Below, in pieces: positions 1 through 11,450 of a DNA stretch of 64,000 bases (its first letter is position 1; every line of letters begins with the position of its first letter). The stretch covers positions 253,001-317,000 of the forward strand of contig OX419762.1 of NCBI GenBank assembly GCA_948567375.1, in the 5' to 3' direction. Source of the stretch: Lunularia cruciata. Lineage: Eukaryota; Streptophyta; Marchantiopsida; Lunulariales; Lunulariaceae. Under the pieces are notes generated by a model. It saw nothing but the letters and a program-made list of their open reading frames with translations, ran no database searches and was not told where the DNA came from. The position numbers were made by a program, and so were the translations under genes.

Positions 1-1152
1 TCGATGACGATCTGCAAAGGTACTAAACCTGCGCTTCTTGTTGAAAGAATTCTCTGGTTTCGCAAGGTCGTTGACTGATGAGACGTCAGCCAAGGATGTG
101 AATGATTTCGACTTGCCACTCCAAAATCTTGACAACCCTCTCCTGAAAGAATGAATCATCCATAGTTAGTTGCGAGCAAAACAAGAAACCGTAATATACA
201 AGCATAAAGTTCGAACTCGCAACATCCGTCCATATACGGAGATCGGGCATAGACTCTCTGCTGAATGAGCATATCCACTCACTTGTATGAGAGAAACCAA
301 GAAACACTTGAAAACATGTGCATGCAGAGAAATAACTAAGGGTGCTTTGAAATGGATAAATAGAACTCACTTGATGGGTAATGAAGATTCCAGAGCGTTC
401 ATCATGTCAAGAGGCCCAGCTTTGCGTAGAGCAGACTCAACTTCCATGTCGCTGTCATCGTTGTCTACCGAACCAGCGCTGTCCTCGCTGCGGCACCCAA
501 TGGAGGATGAAGACGAGGACAATTCCGGCCCTGTGTCGTTAAGGTGGAGCAAGCTGGTCGATCCTGGTTGTTGAGCGTAATAGCTCTGAAACAAACTCCC
601 TCCAGACGAATTGGGAGCAGGCTTGGGACGAACCTCCAGATGGGTATTAGCACTTTTCTCTTTCTCTTTCTCATCCTCAGAACCCTGGCCGAGACTATCG
701 GTCGAGCAATTCGAAACACTCTCCCAACGCTTGCTTTCAGCCCCACTACCGTTGCCACTGGAGGAACCCCCATCATCGCTACTTGTCTGACCATCGCCTC
801 CTCCCAGAGAACTCAAACCCGAGTAGAGGGGAGACACGGGGGACTTCTCACCCCTGCCTTCCTCCTCGCAATGTAAGGAGCTGGGCAATTTCAAAGTGGT
901 CAAGCTGTGGCAGCAGTTGGTCGAATCAGGAGACTGGGGACGAAAGAACAGCGCGTACTGAGACCTAAAATTAAAAAGCGCAGAATCATTCTGCGTTTGT
1001 GCTTGAGGAGATAGCTTGTAAGTCGACGCCCCCTCTGCTCCGCTACCGCACTGCTGGGTCTTCACCCCAGCCTTGTACAGTGCATTTGCCCCTTTTCCAA
1101 TATCAACGCTCTGGTATGCCATCGACATTTTCCCACACAGAAGTCCTTTCAT
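1..1152 (-). CDS. OXIDATIVE STRESS 3 (OXS3)-like protein, two exons visible, C-terminus beyond window
   Basis: Read on the minus strand. The first visible exon is 1152-371 (ATG at 1152-1150; a second in-frame Met lies eight codons later), then a 228-nt intron 370-143 with GTGAGT donor and TTTCAG acceptor, then an exon from 142 to the window edge, still open. Splicing restores the family's core: a serine/acidic block (SSSSSSIGCRSEDSAGS, about residues 212-228), then MEVESALRKAGPLDMMNALE, then across the junction PIKRGLSRFWSGKSKSFTSL and DLAKPE. The RG(L/I)S-x-F/Y-x-GKSKSFTSL block is the conserved signature of plant OXS3-family nuclear proteins, which Arabidopsis work links to heavy-metal and oxidative stress tolerance and to stress chromatin. 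At least 308 residues are visible. Most of the N-terminal half is low-complexity Ser/Gly/acidic. Splicing is inferred from frame and motif, not transcripts. Family assignment is firm; the exact orthologue is not. Confidence 0.88.
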
Positions 1153-2950
1153 CTATCGATCTTGTTTCCGCGAGAATGATACTCTCGAATGCTTAAATGT
1201 AACTCTCGAGAAGCAGTCAATTGCTTTGTTGTCAAATCTCTCGTGGATACAGCCCACAAGGGTCAAAAACCTGTAGGGAATAAAGGTTGCGCTTAATCTC
1301 TGTACGAACTTCTATCTTATCCCTCCACCTTATGCTGCATCTGCCAACTCGTTCTACAAAGTTTACAAGGATGATCATTCCCTAAAAGCGACTCAACGAG
1401 TTCCCCGAAACGTTCACTCCTTTTCTTGCCCGATAATCGCACACCTTCCTTCTCCCTCACAACCCACCACGGCAGCACAGTGAACTCACTCCAGCAGCCA
1501 TCTCTTCCAACATCCTTCCTTGGCCAACTTCTTCTTCCGCAACCTGCACAAAATGCTCCGTTCCGTCCTAATCAGTGAGAGTTCCCAAGCCCTTTTAGAA
1601 ACCTCTTCCCTCAAAACAGCATTGCCTCACAAATCGCGGTGCAAGCGACGTCCGTTAACGAAACCTCCTCTTCGATGAGAAGAATCGATGAAAGAGCGAT
1701 TCACTAATAGGAAAAACTTAGATGAGACCGAACGATAACTTCTTTCTTGGTGAGAAAGAAGGAGAGATCGAACCAACTTATTCAGACTGATTCTGATCGG
1801 AATAAACAAAAGCCACGAGTCTGCAGAAGTAGGTAGCTCGACGCGAAGCTTGCGGAGAGAGAGAGAAAGAGCTAAAGAATCCCGATACGATCGATACAGA
1901 AACTATGTTCCAACTTCTTGAGCCCTGGGGAATAAGAAGGCACCGTCCAGGTTGGAAGCATGGCAACCTCTCCTTGCGCTGAAGATAACTCCTGGAATTG
2001 ATTAAAATCATAAAATTATTTCCCACACCTCTCATTGTGTTCCAACCCTTTCCGCAACAGGATTCTCTGGCGACCGGGTAGTGCCGGTGCGCCTCGGCCT
2101 CGCGTGCTTCTTGATGGCGAGCCGACTCGGCATCCGGAAACGAGTCAGAGGGCCCCACCTCTACCCGGGGACACGTTACGGATAGTGCATCTTACGTGTG
2201 GTATCAGAACCTGCACATTATTTCCTTATACACTCAGTCGACTTCCTCTAACTGTTACTTTTTTGGATAATCCAAAGAGTACCATTTAGAGTATTTTACC
2301 CAGACAACAATTTCCTTCTCTCGGAGGTCTTCACAGGTTACTGACTTAGAGATGGTCTCCTTCAACGCGTGGTACCGTGGCCAACCTTTTGCAGCCACCC
2401 TTTTGCAAGTTATTGTTCGTCTTCCGGAAGTCATCAAGTATTGTATGGCAACTCAACATATGACTGTCCCATATTTTTTATGTAACATGGACACTTTTAA
2501 GCTGATTATTAATATTGTGTAGAACACCATTTCGACTTAGATTGCAGTACATTATAATTGAATTGAGTCAACCTTAATTGCACCGTGATACTTAGATAGC
2601 TTGGATAAATGAAACTTGAAAATATACAGGATCTAAAATCCATCCCCGTCTTTTTCTTAAGTAATAAACCCCAAAAGAAGTTCATCAAAGAATTTGCTGC
2701 TACTGTGATGTTCTGTATAGAGAAGGAGACTGCACATTTGATGCAGATTAGATAACGAAAAGGGTCGATTGCAAGGAAATTCCTATAGAAGAGACAGCGC
2801 CAAAGAGTGATATTTAAGATGCGGGAATGGGGGAGCCACGATGACGAGCGTTGATTGGTCAGTAGCTTGTGTAAAGGAGTCCGTGCGGATAAGAAGGAAA
2901 TACCGGAAATGAGCCTTTGCACTTATATCGAACGGAACAGGGTTGGCTGG
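1153..2950 (-). promoter_or_regulatory. 5-prime flank and probable promoter of the OXS3-like gene
   Basis: No credible gene is seen here. The segment lies upstream of the OXS3-like start codon. It is CpG-containing with a GC-rich patch around 2050-2170 and a short purine/pyrimidine run near 1850-1875, as expected of a 5-prime leader and promoter. A 126-codon open frame on the minus strand (2158-1778) resembles nothing I know and is more likely chance or leader sequence. Transcription start and any 5-prime UTR intron cannot be fixed from sequence alone. Confidence 0.4.
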
Positions 2951-3170
2951 AAGAAGCCCGAGGACCTAGTACTCAACCTAAGGACCCTACTATAGACTCA
3001 CTCCGACCGACCAGCTCCCGGTGATGCTGGAACTCAAGTGTCGTAGTGCCAAATGGCACTCCCACGTGCTCTCTGTAGTTGCACAAAATATTACCGACGT
3101 CGTAACATCTCTAGGCGGTCAACACGAGGGAAATTGTATAGCGATCTGCTATGCTAATCGAATAACAGCG
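2951..3170. other. Intergenic, nothing recognised
   Basis: Mixed-composition, CpG-containing DNA with no gene or repeat that I recognise. It runs directly into a LINE-tail fragment. Confidence 0.3.
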
Positions 3171-3370
3171 GCTTGATGGGGTCTTCCCATCCTACTTGGT
3201 ATTTTACGTGGTCGGTCCTTTCTCCTCATTTAATACTATCTTAAGTGCTGTAGGGTAGATTTCTCATACCGACATTATTGGAGCTTGGCTCTATTTGCAT
3301 CCTATATTTTCTCCTCGTCCTGCTTGAAGGGGTAATCCCATCCTTGAGGGATAAATCTAATAACATGCTT
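3171..3370 (+). repeat. Two fragments of the RLE-LINE 3-prime tail
   Basis: 3171-3230 starts exactly at the CGGCTTGATGGGG hairpin module and runs to a GGTCGGTCC...TTTCTCC end. 3241-3370 is a second, more diverged copy: TAGGGTAGATTTCTCAT at 3251-3267, then a GAGCttgGCTC hairpin that keeps pairing although its bases differ from the GGGGCttaGCCCC form, then a worn GGGG...CCCATCC hairpin. Both match the 3-prime end of the LINE copies at 7785 and 49557. They look like extreme 5-prime truncations. Confidence 0.65.
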
Positions 3371-4400
3371 GATCCTAATCCTCTGCTGGAACGTCTGAGC
3401 AGAACCTCCTTATCTTCTCTGCAATATTTCTCAATATTTTCCGGATAAAGATTCTCACGGCCCGCTTCAGTAGTTGACACTTCATCCGATCCTGGAGTTT
3501 GGAAAGGAGTCTCTCAGACCATTCACAAGCTGGAGCAGGCTAACTGTAGATGGGGCACCCGGTAAACTCTGGGACGTTCTTACTGCTATAGTAGAAGTTA
3601 CGCAGTACTCTTAGCCCTTCAGAACATTATTATTATCATTACTATGTTAAGAGAGTTCCCGACTAAACACCATCACCGACTGCAACCTCACGGGCGATGT
3701 AGACCTGTGAGTTTCACAAAACGAGAGTCATATTTGTTACAATATTTGCAGCAATAAAACGTAACCGCAAGGAACATGGGTCCCCATGTGAAAAAGCGCC
3801 AGAAGGCTCTTCTCCAAGTTTGGAAGTCCGATAAAATCCGAGCTCCGACTTAGAGGCCCGGGAAGATTCTTAACGGGCAATATTTCACAATTTCACTGAC
3901 CAACGTGTCTGCAGAGCACGAGGGGTGGCGGGATTGTGTGCGAGTCTGAGCTAGCAGGGCGAGCTGGAAATTATATACTCATACACCATATTCCATCCCA
4001 GATCAAGCACCACAAAACCACAACCTAACCTGCGGAAAAGAAAGGGATCGGGTCGGGTTTAGGGATTACTTTGAGGATTAGGGAGGTGGGATATTATTGA
4101 GGATCAGCAGCAGCAGGTGAGGATAATGCCGCTGCTTCTGGCCGACTTGAGAGTCTGAGATCAGACCTACTGTAGTCAGTGCTGACTCGAGGGCGGCAGA
4201 GCTCATGTGAATGAATCCGATCCAAACTTGAAACTTATCTACTGTACTGCTGTGTATCGCTCCCTCTACCCGTTCTGTGGAATGTGAAATAGAAGGGTTA
4301 TGCCACCCACTTACGGGCGAAATTACGTGACTGAATACAAACGATCCTGTACAGTATTAGAGGAAAGGCGACCGACCGCGTGAGATAACAAAGAAGGATG
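3371..4400. other. Intergenic, nothing recognised
   Basis: Moderately GC-balanced DNA retaining CpG, with no ORF of recognisable family on either strand. It is probably flanking DNA of the left gene territory. Confidence 0.3.
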
Positions 4401-4408
4401 AAAAACTC

Positions 4409-4584
4409 CATCAAACCGTACAAAGATAAGGCAGACAAGGGAAAACGGAGCTAAGCCCCATTTTACCTTCTTTGCTTTTGAGAAGCCAGCACAGTTTCAT
4501 CAAACCGTACAAAGATAAGACATAAAAGTAAAATGAAGCTAAGCCCCATTTTACCTTCTTTGCTTTTGGAAGTCAGCACAGTTT
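4409..4584. repeat. 89-bp tandem duplication containing a LINE-tail fragment
   Basis: Units 4409-4497 and 4498-4584 are near identical. Both begin CATCAAACCGTACAAAGATAA and end in a (GAAG)CCAGCACAGTTT-type block. Each contains GCTAAGCCCCATTTTACCTT, the hairpin-1 region of the RLE-LINE tail. The duplication therefore happened after the LINE fragment had arrived. Confidence 0.75.
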
Positions 4585-7500
4585 CTCAAGAAGAAACAAC
4601 TGTTGAACTTAGAAACGGATGAATTTGAAGTGTAAAGTGGTGGGGCTCGTGAGATTCCACCTTATCATATTCGGCTAGAATTTTAAGCAGCACCCAACTT
4701 TGACTTCTCACGAAACCACAACGTTATCTGGGATTATCTGCATATATTTTATGGATCATTCTCACGGAATCAAGAGTTAAATCGGGCTGTATAGAGTAGT
4801 CCCCTGACTGATCTTACAGGACACCTCGTTGGTGTAATGTTGGTAGCAAGATTCGACCTCATCGTAGTAGTCTCGAATCTTTTCCATTCCTTCTTTCCTT
4901 CGCTTTTCATTTTGGACTTAAAATCGTTGAAGGAGAGGATGGTGGAGCTCTACTCGCTCTACAGGATCACTCGAACTCAAGAGGGCTGTTCACGATCAAG
5001 TTGGCGATTCGTAATCCCCGGTTCTACCATTACTCGTGAGTTCAGCTACTTGACAAGCAGAATGTTGGAAAAACCCAGAACTTCTACTAGAACGTCTTCC
5101 TTGTCTCGGAGTAAATATCACTGGATCAGAGAATTTAAGACTTTTTTATTTAAGTATTGAGAAGTGAACTCGTCGAATAGTGAAATATAAATTGGCCGTT
5201 TGGCACAGCATGATAATGTATAAATATAGATGCTTTTGGCGAAAAGTGGGTTTGAAAAGCGTACTTTTCCAAGTGGATGTGGGGATCGATGGCTTATCAA
5301 ACTTCTCTACCATATCGAATCTACAAACCTCACCTTCGAAACATGGTCGGAAGTTGCCTAGCTATATCGCTCCAAGACTGTGCATTCGTACTCTTGGGAG
5401 ACGAGTACGAGACTATTATCTGTTGCACATGTCCCTGTGTACCACTTAGGTATGTGGGGAGAGCTAGAAGGGATGATCTCCCTGGTAAGATTGGACCCCA
5501 ATTATCTATCTTCCTTTTCAGGTCATGTCGCGTCTTTTTAACTCAATATGCTCTCTAAATGTGGTGACTCTTTCTGTTTTACTTTTGTTTTTAAGAAAAA
5601 AATTCAATCTTTTGTGCACTTAGATCACCATTTAATGATTTTCTGAGATACAATATAGAAGGTTTCGCAGAGAAAGGAGCAATCGCCATCTCTCAAACCA
5701 TGCTCACATTCTATCATATTGAACATATTAATCATTTTGTAACACACTCAATCTTTGGGTTTCATTGACCTGTCACTACAGCCAGCAGTACAGTTAGGGT
5801 CCTCCTTCCTCACTTATTAGACATATCATTAGAGAACCTCTGCTACACCGTTCAGTTCAAGAGTAGACTACTTTCTTATGCACTTGTTGTTAGGACACTT
5901 TTCCCCCTTGGTCCTTTGATACCCCCTTCTTTTTACTTTTTTGCCCCTTGAGACTGTTGGGCCCTGCACTCTTTGTTGCTTTTACTCTTGTTTGTACCTT
6001 GTACTCCTTCCCCTCTATTTGGTACTATCTATATGTATGAAAGAAGTTTCAACCTTTAAGTTGCTACGTTCTAGTTCATCTTTCAATTTTGTTGCATGTT
6101 CTTATGTTCAATTTGGAACGTCACTTTTTGTTGATATCTGCATTGTCGTCTAATTTTTGTTTAAAATATCGACCATTGCCCATATCGATCCTGTAATTAT
6201 GGTGCATGTCCATTTTCTCCCATTCAAATACGGAGGTTTTATTTGTTATTGAATGATCTTTTCAATGCACAGTATATTCTAGCTGCAATTTTCTCTTTCT
6301 TGTCTTCACCTTTTATCTTCATGTTGACTCGCGCCTTCTGCTCATGCGAACCCCCTTTAATCTAGATATTTCGTATGAAGGCATTAAAAGAAGTATAAAA
6401 TTAATCATTTCAAGAGGATATTCGACTACAACGAGTGTGACCTAGAGAACGAGCTCGGATCAATTCCTAGCCATCACCCGTACATCCACTATTCCAAATT
6501 AATTCCTTTATAGGTTTCTGAGCATGAAACCTGTCATCCCAATCATTTAAGTCTATCAGCACCCATATCCCGGCTTTTAAAACTCAGAAGATTAAATATT
6601 ATGCTACTCAAACAAACCATAATTTCAGGAGTGCATTCGCACACCTTTGTCGAGACCAATAATCCTTTGCAATAGTCTCGAGGAACGCGGATTTATAGTA
6701 CATGAGTTGTAGTTCTCAAATGCCTGATCTCTGCCGATGACGTTAAAGAAAAGTGACCATATCTTGACATTGCTACTACAGGTTGTTCAAATGAAGTTGG
6801 TCTCGTAATCGGTTGTTTTATCAACTCCCATAAATCCAGTTTACGTCCTTGACTTATCCCAAGGGGCTGGCCCATTGATCATGATTGATGGAAACAAACT
6901 TTACCTTCTCAGATCGAACGTAAGGATTGATGAATGGCAGGGTTAAATATCGGACTCCAATCATGGGATAACGTTCTTTGAGGGAATCCAAAATATTCAG
7001 TTGAAAACGATGATGTGGTAAAGAGGTGCACTATGTTAGTCTACAGCAGTCTTCGTCCTTTGCATTGCCGATCAACATCCAGTAATACACATTACAGTAT
7101 TCCTTGACACAAATCCACTCAGATAAGAATTATATGAAGGTAATGATTGTAACAATATCCTTCTAAAATAGAATGATAAATTCATTCAAAATCACCTGAA
7201 TTTATTTGAGTGATAGGTCACTAGAATGTTTGACATTCCTTTCTAATTCATGAGCTGCTATTTGCGCCATTATCGAATTGGACACTTAACCTTTAAATAT
7301 TATAAACGCGTGAGCATATAGGCTCTTGTTGCTATGCTCACAAGGTCATGTACAAAGATATCATACTATCTGATCTAGTCAAGTCACTCAAGTACCGGTA
7401 CAAAAAACTGTCTCCTTTTCTCCTTGATTAATACTTCTTTAGTTTCTTTCAAGATGAAGCATAAAGTTCCTTGGAGAGCAGAGGCGAGGACATATCGCTA

Positions 7501-7784
7501 TTTCTCCAAATCATGTTCATTTCAGACTTTAGACAAAGAGCCTTTGTCATTCTATAACAATCTCCGGTATTGAAACTTATAGACAAACATTGGTAATAAA
7601 TAGGAGCTTCAATCCCGTTTAAAACACTCTCTTCCTATTTAGCAAATATACCATAAAATTTTTTATATCAAAGATATATCATTAGAAGATCTATATAACA
7701 CAATCTAGCAATAAACATTACCTTTTTTGAATCTTGTGGTTGATATCCTTTTGGCATTTTTTGGTGCATTGTAATTTTTTCCGT
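4585..7784. other. Intergenic, no supported gene
   Basis: Small open frames occur (for example plus 4837-5160 and 5277-5558) but none has a recognisable domain, and codon-level features are unconvincing. From about 5560 the DNA becomes AT-rich with pyrimidine-rich stretches and little CpG, as in the transposon-rich remainder of the window. I see no LTR, terminal inverted repeat or transposase motif here. Confidence 0.3.
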
Positions 7785-8463
7785 TAGCTTCTCAGGGTTA
7801 GCTTCTTAGGTGTGTTGCATTTTGGGGTTATTTGAGACTAGTTTTCCATGTCCATGTCTATTCTATACGCTACCCCGTACACTCCATGATGAGGCTAGAT
7901 AGGCTTTTTTCCTACCACTTGATTGTTTGGCACGTGATCCCTTGGACGAGTTAGCATGGTTCCTATTCCTCTTACTCCCTTCATGGTGTCTTTGATATGC
8001 TAGAGGGGTGCGTCCGGGGCATAGAGAGATGGCTGCTAGATTTCATTGATTCCGATTGGGAGATTAAGCGGCCCTTTAGGAGGAGTCTGTTAGGGCTGCA
8101 TGTTTAAGGAGACAGGTTTCTCCATAGGATACCATAGATTCCACGCGATTATGATGGTGTAGGACATTGGGTCAAGCAAGAGAGTTTAGTAGAGCAACAT
8201 TCCTATGTCTATTAGTCGGGTGTTAGGTGCTAGTCAAATTCCCACAATGGACTGGAGGGGGGGGGAGGTGTGCATTAGACCAATTGCTATTGGAGAGTCT
8301 TTTTGCATTTGGTCAATCATACCAATGTCTTTCAGCACCGTTCTCACTTTTGACAGCACCTTAGTCCATATCAATTTGGAGTAGCTACACCTTGAGGATG
8401 TGAAGCTATATCTTTGACATTAGGGCACTCCTAGATATCCATCGAGAGTGGGTCATACTACAG

Positions 8464-9290
8464 GTGGATGTTGAGAATGCTTTTAATAGCATCTCATGGG
8501 CATCCATCTTAGAGAGCTTAGGGAGGCTGATGGATCCTTGGCGAGTCTTATTCCTTTTGTGTGGTCTTTTTATGGCTCTCTTGCTTCACTTTACTACCAA
8601 CACGGTTGTTCACAGGACAAAGCCACCATCATGGAGTGAGATGTTGGTACACGTCAAGGAGATCCTTTAAGGGGACCGTTATTTTCCATGGCTCACTTGA
8701 AAGCTCTCCTATCCACTGCTTTGGCCATGCTAGGTTGTGTCTTTCTCTCCTTGGTAGATGATACACACGTCATGGGCCCTACAGATCAGATTAGGCAGGC
8801 CTTTGACCACTTGACTACCGAGCTACATCTGGTAGGCTTGAGAGTCAAGGTGTCAAAGTGCAAGGCATGGTCCCCTTTAGGTATCACTCCCCACCTTGAG
8901 CTTTTAGAGGGGTGTATCACCTCTACAGATGGACTACATGTTCTTGGAGTGCCAATAGGATCCGAGGCTTTTGTCACATGCTTCTTAGACACTACTCTTG
9001 GAGAGGATGTTCTCTATGTGGAAGATCTTCCATTATTAGGAGATCTATAGGTGGCATTTTGTATACTCTCCTCTAGTGTTGCTCGTTGATTGACTTACCT
9101 CATACACACAATTCCTCCCTCCTTGTCCTTCTTATCATGTTTGAGAGCCTTTGATAGGAGGATTATGGGAGTCTTTGGTGATATTATTGGACCAAGGACT
9201 TTTGAGTGTATAATAGGAGATTTGGCATGTAGACAAATTGCTTTGCAAATCTTGTATGGAGGGGTTGGCTTGCTATCTATGGAGTAGATG
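8464..9290 (+). pseudogene. Reverse transcriptase domain relic, RLE LINE copy 1
   Basis: Broken frames give VDVENAFNSISWASI (the first catalytic-Asp block of the RT), QGDPLRG-like text in another frame, and LVDDTHVMGP (the catalytic DD block, here V-D-D), then LRVKVSKCKAWSPLG and HVLGVPIGS, the usual order in LINE reverse transcriptases. Downstream RAFDRRIMGVFGDI matches the connection region of copy 2. Frameshifts near 8660 and 9050 and several stops make it non-functional. Confidence 0.8.
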
Positions 9291-9739
9291 GCACATAAAA
9301 CATTTTTGGGTAGTTGTGCTCTCTAAAAACTCCTACTTTCCTCTTATTTTGTTGTTGTTGAAAGGTCAGTTTTGGAGACTTATGTGGTAGATGTGGAGGA
9401 GTGGTCCTATTCTCTCCAGATGTTATTGGGCAGACAAGAGATAGTCTATCTCCATGGGCATGAGAGGATTTTCCATCTTTTACTTCACCATAATCAGATT
9501 GGACCAGAGGTGTACAGTCTTCCTTGATTGAGCAATAGTGTGAGCATACGCTACATTCTCTCTTAGTTGACTTGTCCATTCCTCAGGCTACTAGAGCACG
9601 TCTTTGCTCTTGCTCTAGCAAGGGTGTAGGCTCTTGGATCCTAGCTTGACCGTTCATTAGGATGTTCCGGCTTGCATTAGCTACTTTCTCTATAGCAATG
9701 ACGTTTTGCCTAGGTTTGGTCTACCCATATGCATCTTCA

Positions 9740-10985
9740 TAACTCACTTGTGAGTGTGGTTCTACACTAGATGCAACAGTGGTCCATATGACACGATGTC
9801 CTTTTGGAGGACAAAGGATAGCTACCCGTGATGCTATAAGAGACATAATGTTTGTTGTGGCACAAGAGAGTGGATACTTAGCTTGGAGGGAGCATTTGTA
9901 TGCTTTGCAAACGACACATGTTAGGGTAAATTTATACTTGGTCTGAGATGATCAAGTGACAATAACCTATGTTGTGGTTACGGACCCTATTCAGGATACA
10001 ATTTTGGAGGGAGTGATTACCCATTCACGTGGATGAGCGGTGAGTGCAGCAATAGGTAGCAAGGTCTCCAAGTATAGGCATGATGCAAAGTCAACTCTTT
10101 GTTCTTCTAGCCTTGGAGTTATATGGAGCGATGGACATGGTGTTTGACACATGTCAAGGAGTGCATGAGAGCTTATCATGTGTAATATTAATAGCTAGAT
10201 AGATGATCTAGAGATGAAATTTGGTTTGGTAACATCTAGAAGGATATTATATATATTGGATTTAGTAGATGAGCTATAGGTATCACCAACAGAGTACCTC
10301 TACTAATAGGCCAAAAATCAAAACATGCTTGGAAACTTTAGAATCAATAGCTAGGCATATGATCTAAAGGTGAAACTTGGAGTGGTGACATCTGGAAGGA
10401 TGTTACACATGATAGAGAAAGTAGATAAGATAAAGTTATCACCAAAAGAGCATATCTACTAATAGGGCAGAAGCTAAAAATAGCTTGAAAACTTTAGTCA
10501 TTTTTGGAGGCCTAAACAAATGAATTAGGCCTCAAAAATGGAAAGAATCTTTGTCCTTTGTGGAGTAAAAGGCTTGACTTTTTCCGTCCATGATTTGTCT
10601 CCTTGAGAGTTTTCCAACGGTACCATACCCATGCGATTTTGAGCTTCCTTCAAGAATATTCCCTAAAAATTCCCTTTAGTCAAACCCATTTGACCAACTA
10701 GATAGGACAAGGAATGACATGTCACCCATCCAAACAACTAATCCAAGGATGGAGCTTGCTGACAAGTCACCAATCCATGTATCTGATCCAAGGGTCTTTT
10801 AGGGGTCCAAGGGAGTTTTCTTTGAGGGAATCTTCTTTGCTATATAATAAAGGGAATGTGCTCCTTTGGTGCATCAGAGGATTGAGTGTGAAATCTGTGT
10901 TTTCTCTCTTGAAGAGTTCTCTTATCTGCGGAGTATTACATCATGTTAGGCGCAAGGGGTACCACTCTCACTCTCATACTTTTTA
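9740..10985 (+). pseudogene. CCHC plus restriction-like endonuclease relic, RLE LINE copy 1
   Basis: Translation of 9740-10180 parallels copy 2: a C-x-C...H...C knuckle (CECGSTLDATVVHMTRC), a HDA(I/V)RDI segment, then a V-x-L-Y-L...V stretch where a restriction-like endonuclease has its catalytic Asp pair. The last residues (RRKGYHSHSHTF) lie after the solo LTR, at 10946-10985. Stops and small indels break it. The identity rests mainly on copy 2, where the frame is open. Confidence 0.7.
10181..10940 (+). repeat. Solo LTR of Gypsy family A with 5-bp target duplication
   Basis: Bounded TGTAATATTA...GAGTATTACA and flanked by TCATG at 10176-10180 and 10941-10945. LINE copy 2 shows the empty site (CTTATCATGTTAGG at 52469-52482), so both ends are certain. 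It is 760 bp rather than about 590 because a 156-bp segment of the U3 side is tandemly duplicated (units starting 10190 and 10346). A TATA-like GCTATATAATAAAG lies near 10838-10851. No internal region remains, so it is the product of LTR-LTR recombination. Confidence 0.95.
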
Positions 10986-11009
10986 GTATATTTTAGGCAA
11001 CATGTGTCC

Positions 11010-11262
11010 ATTGCTCTATAGAGGGCAGTGGTTGGTGCAATCCATAAGAGAAAAATCACACTAGGTGATGCTTCTTTTGGACGCTATAATTGTTTGTAGA
11101 CCATACGACTTGCATAGCTCATATCTCTTAGGTGCGGTAGGGCAGATTTCTCATATAGACTCTATTGGTGCCTAGCCCCATTTTACTTTTTTTGTCTCTC
11201 CCTTGTACGGCTTGATGGGTTCTTCCCATCCTTCGTGTTCTCTACACGGCCGCCTTTTTCTC
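11010..11262 (+). promoter_or_regulatory. 3-prime UTR with two tail hairpins, RLE LINE copy 1
   Basis: It matches the 3-prime UTR of copy 2 block by block (TGTGTCCATTGCTCTATAG, TAGACCATACGACTTGCATA, CAGATTTCTCATATAGACT). The final hairpin GATGGG-ttctt-CCCATC is intact at 11214-11230. These stems are the likely recognition signal for the element's own reverse transcriptase, by analogy with LINEs that need a specific 3-prime stem-loop. That role is inferred. Confidence 0.6.
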
Positions 11263-11384
11263 CCTCTTTGAAATATACTACACATTTTGTCTCTATAGTA
11301 CAATTTTAGCCAACAATCACTCCTAAGGTTTCCATGTGTAATTTTATATCATATTCGCAGTAATATATTGTCCCTATCAAACAC

Positions 11385-11450
11385 AACAAAGTAGAGTAAC
11401 TTCACTTCATCTTAACCTAGATGTTTTTCCTGATCAGAGAAGAATTAACA
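11385..11450 (+). pseudogene. Small fragment of a Mutator-like transposase C-terminus
   Basis: About 60 bp (AAAGTAGAGTAACTTCACTT ... GATGTTTTTCCTGAT) align with 36190-36245, which I read as the C-terminal part of the Mutator/FAR1-like relic below (VTSLHLDLNVFLD). This second copy is isolated, and its neighbours are not recognisable. Confidence 0.4.

Larger units (their letters stand above)
7785..11262 (+). mobile_element. RLE-type non-LTR retrotransposon, copy 1 (5-prime truncated, interrupted)
   Basis: It is co-linear with copy 2 (49557-52922) from the shared TTATTTGAGACTAGTTTTCC stretch through the RT and endonuclease regions to the 3-prime UTR. The N-terminal zinc-finger region is absent, so this copy is 5-prime truncated. 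A solo LTR-A plus target duplication (10181-10945) splits it near the end of the ORF. The 3-prime end carries both tail hairpins: a degenerate TGCCTAGCCCC form at 11165-11180, and GATGGGttcttCCCATC at 11214-11230. It ends at ACACGGCCGCCTTTTTC near 11262 with no poly(A). The element should insert by target-primed reverse transcription; this copy is dead. Confidence 0.8.

Noticed and set aside
1778-2158. 126-codon minus frame upstream of the OXS3-like gene
   Set aside because: No recognisable domain. It lies in the probable leader and promoter, and its GC-rich composition explains the open frame.
4837-5160. 107-codon plus frame starting MLVARFDLIVVV
   Set aside because: A hydrophobic start could suggest a signal peptide, but nothing else supports a gene and the neighbourhood has no exon-like continuation.
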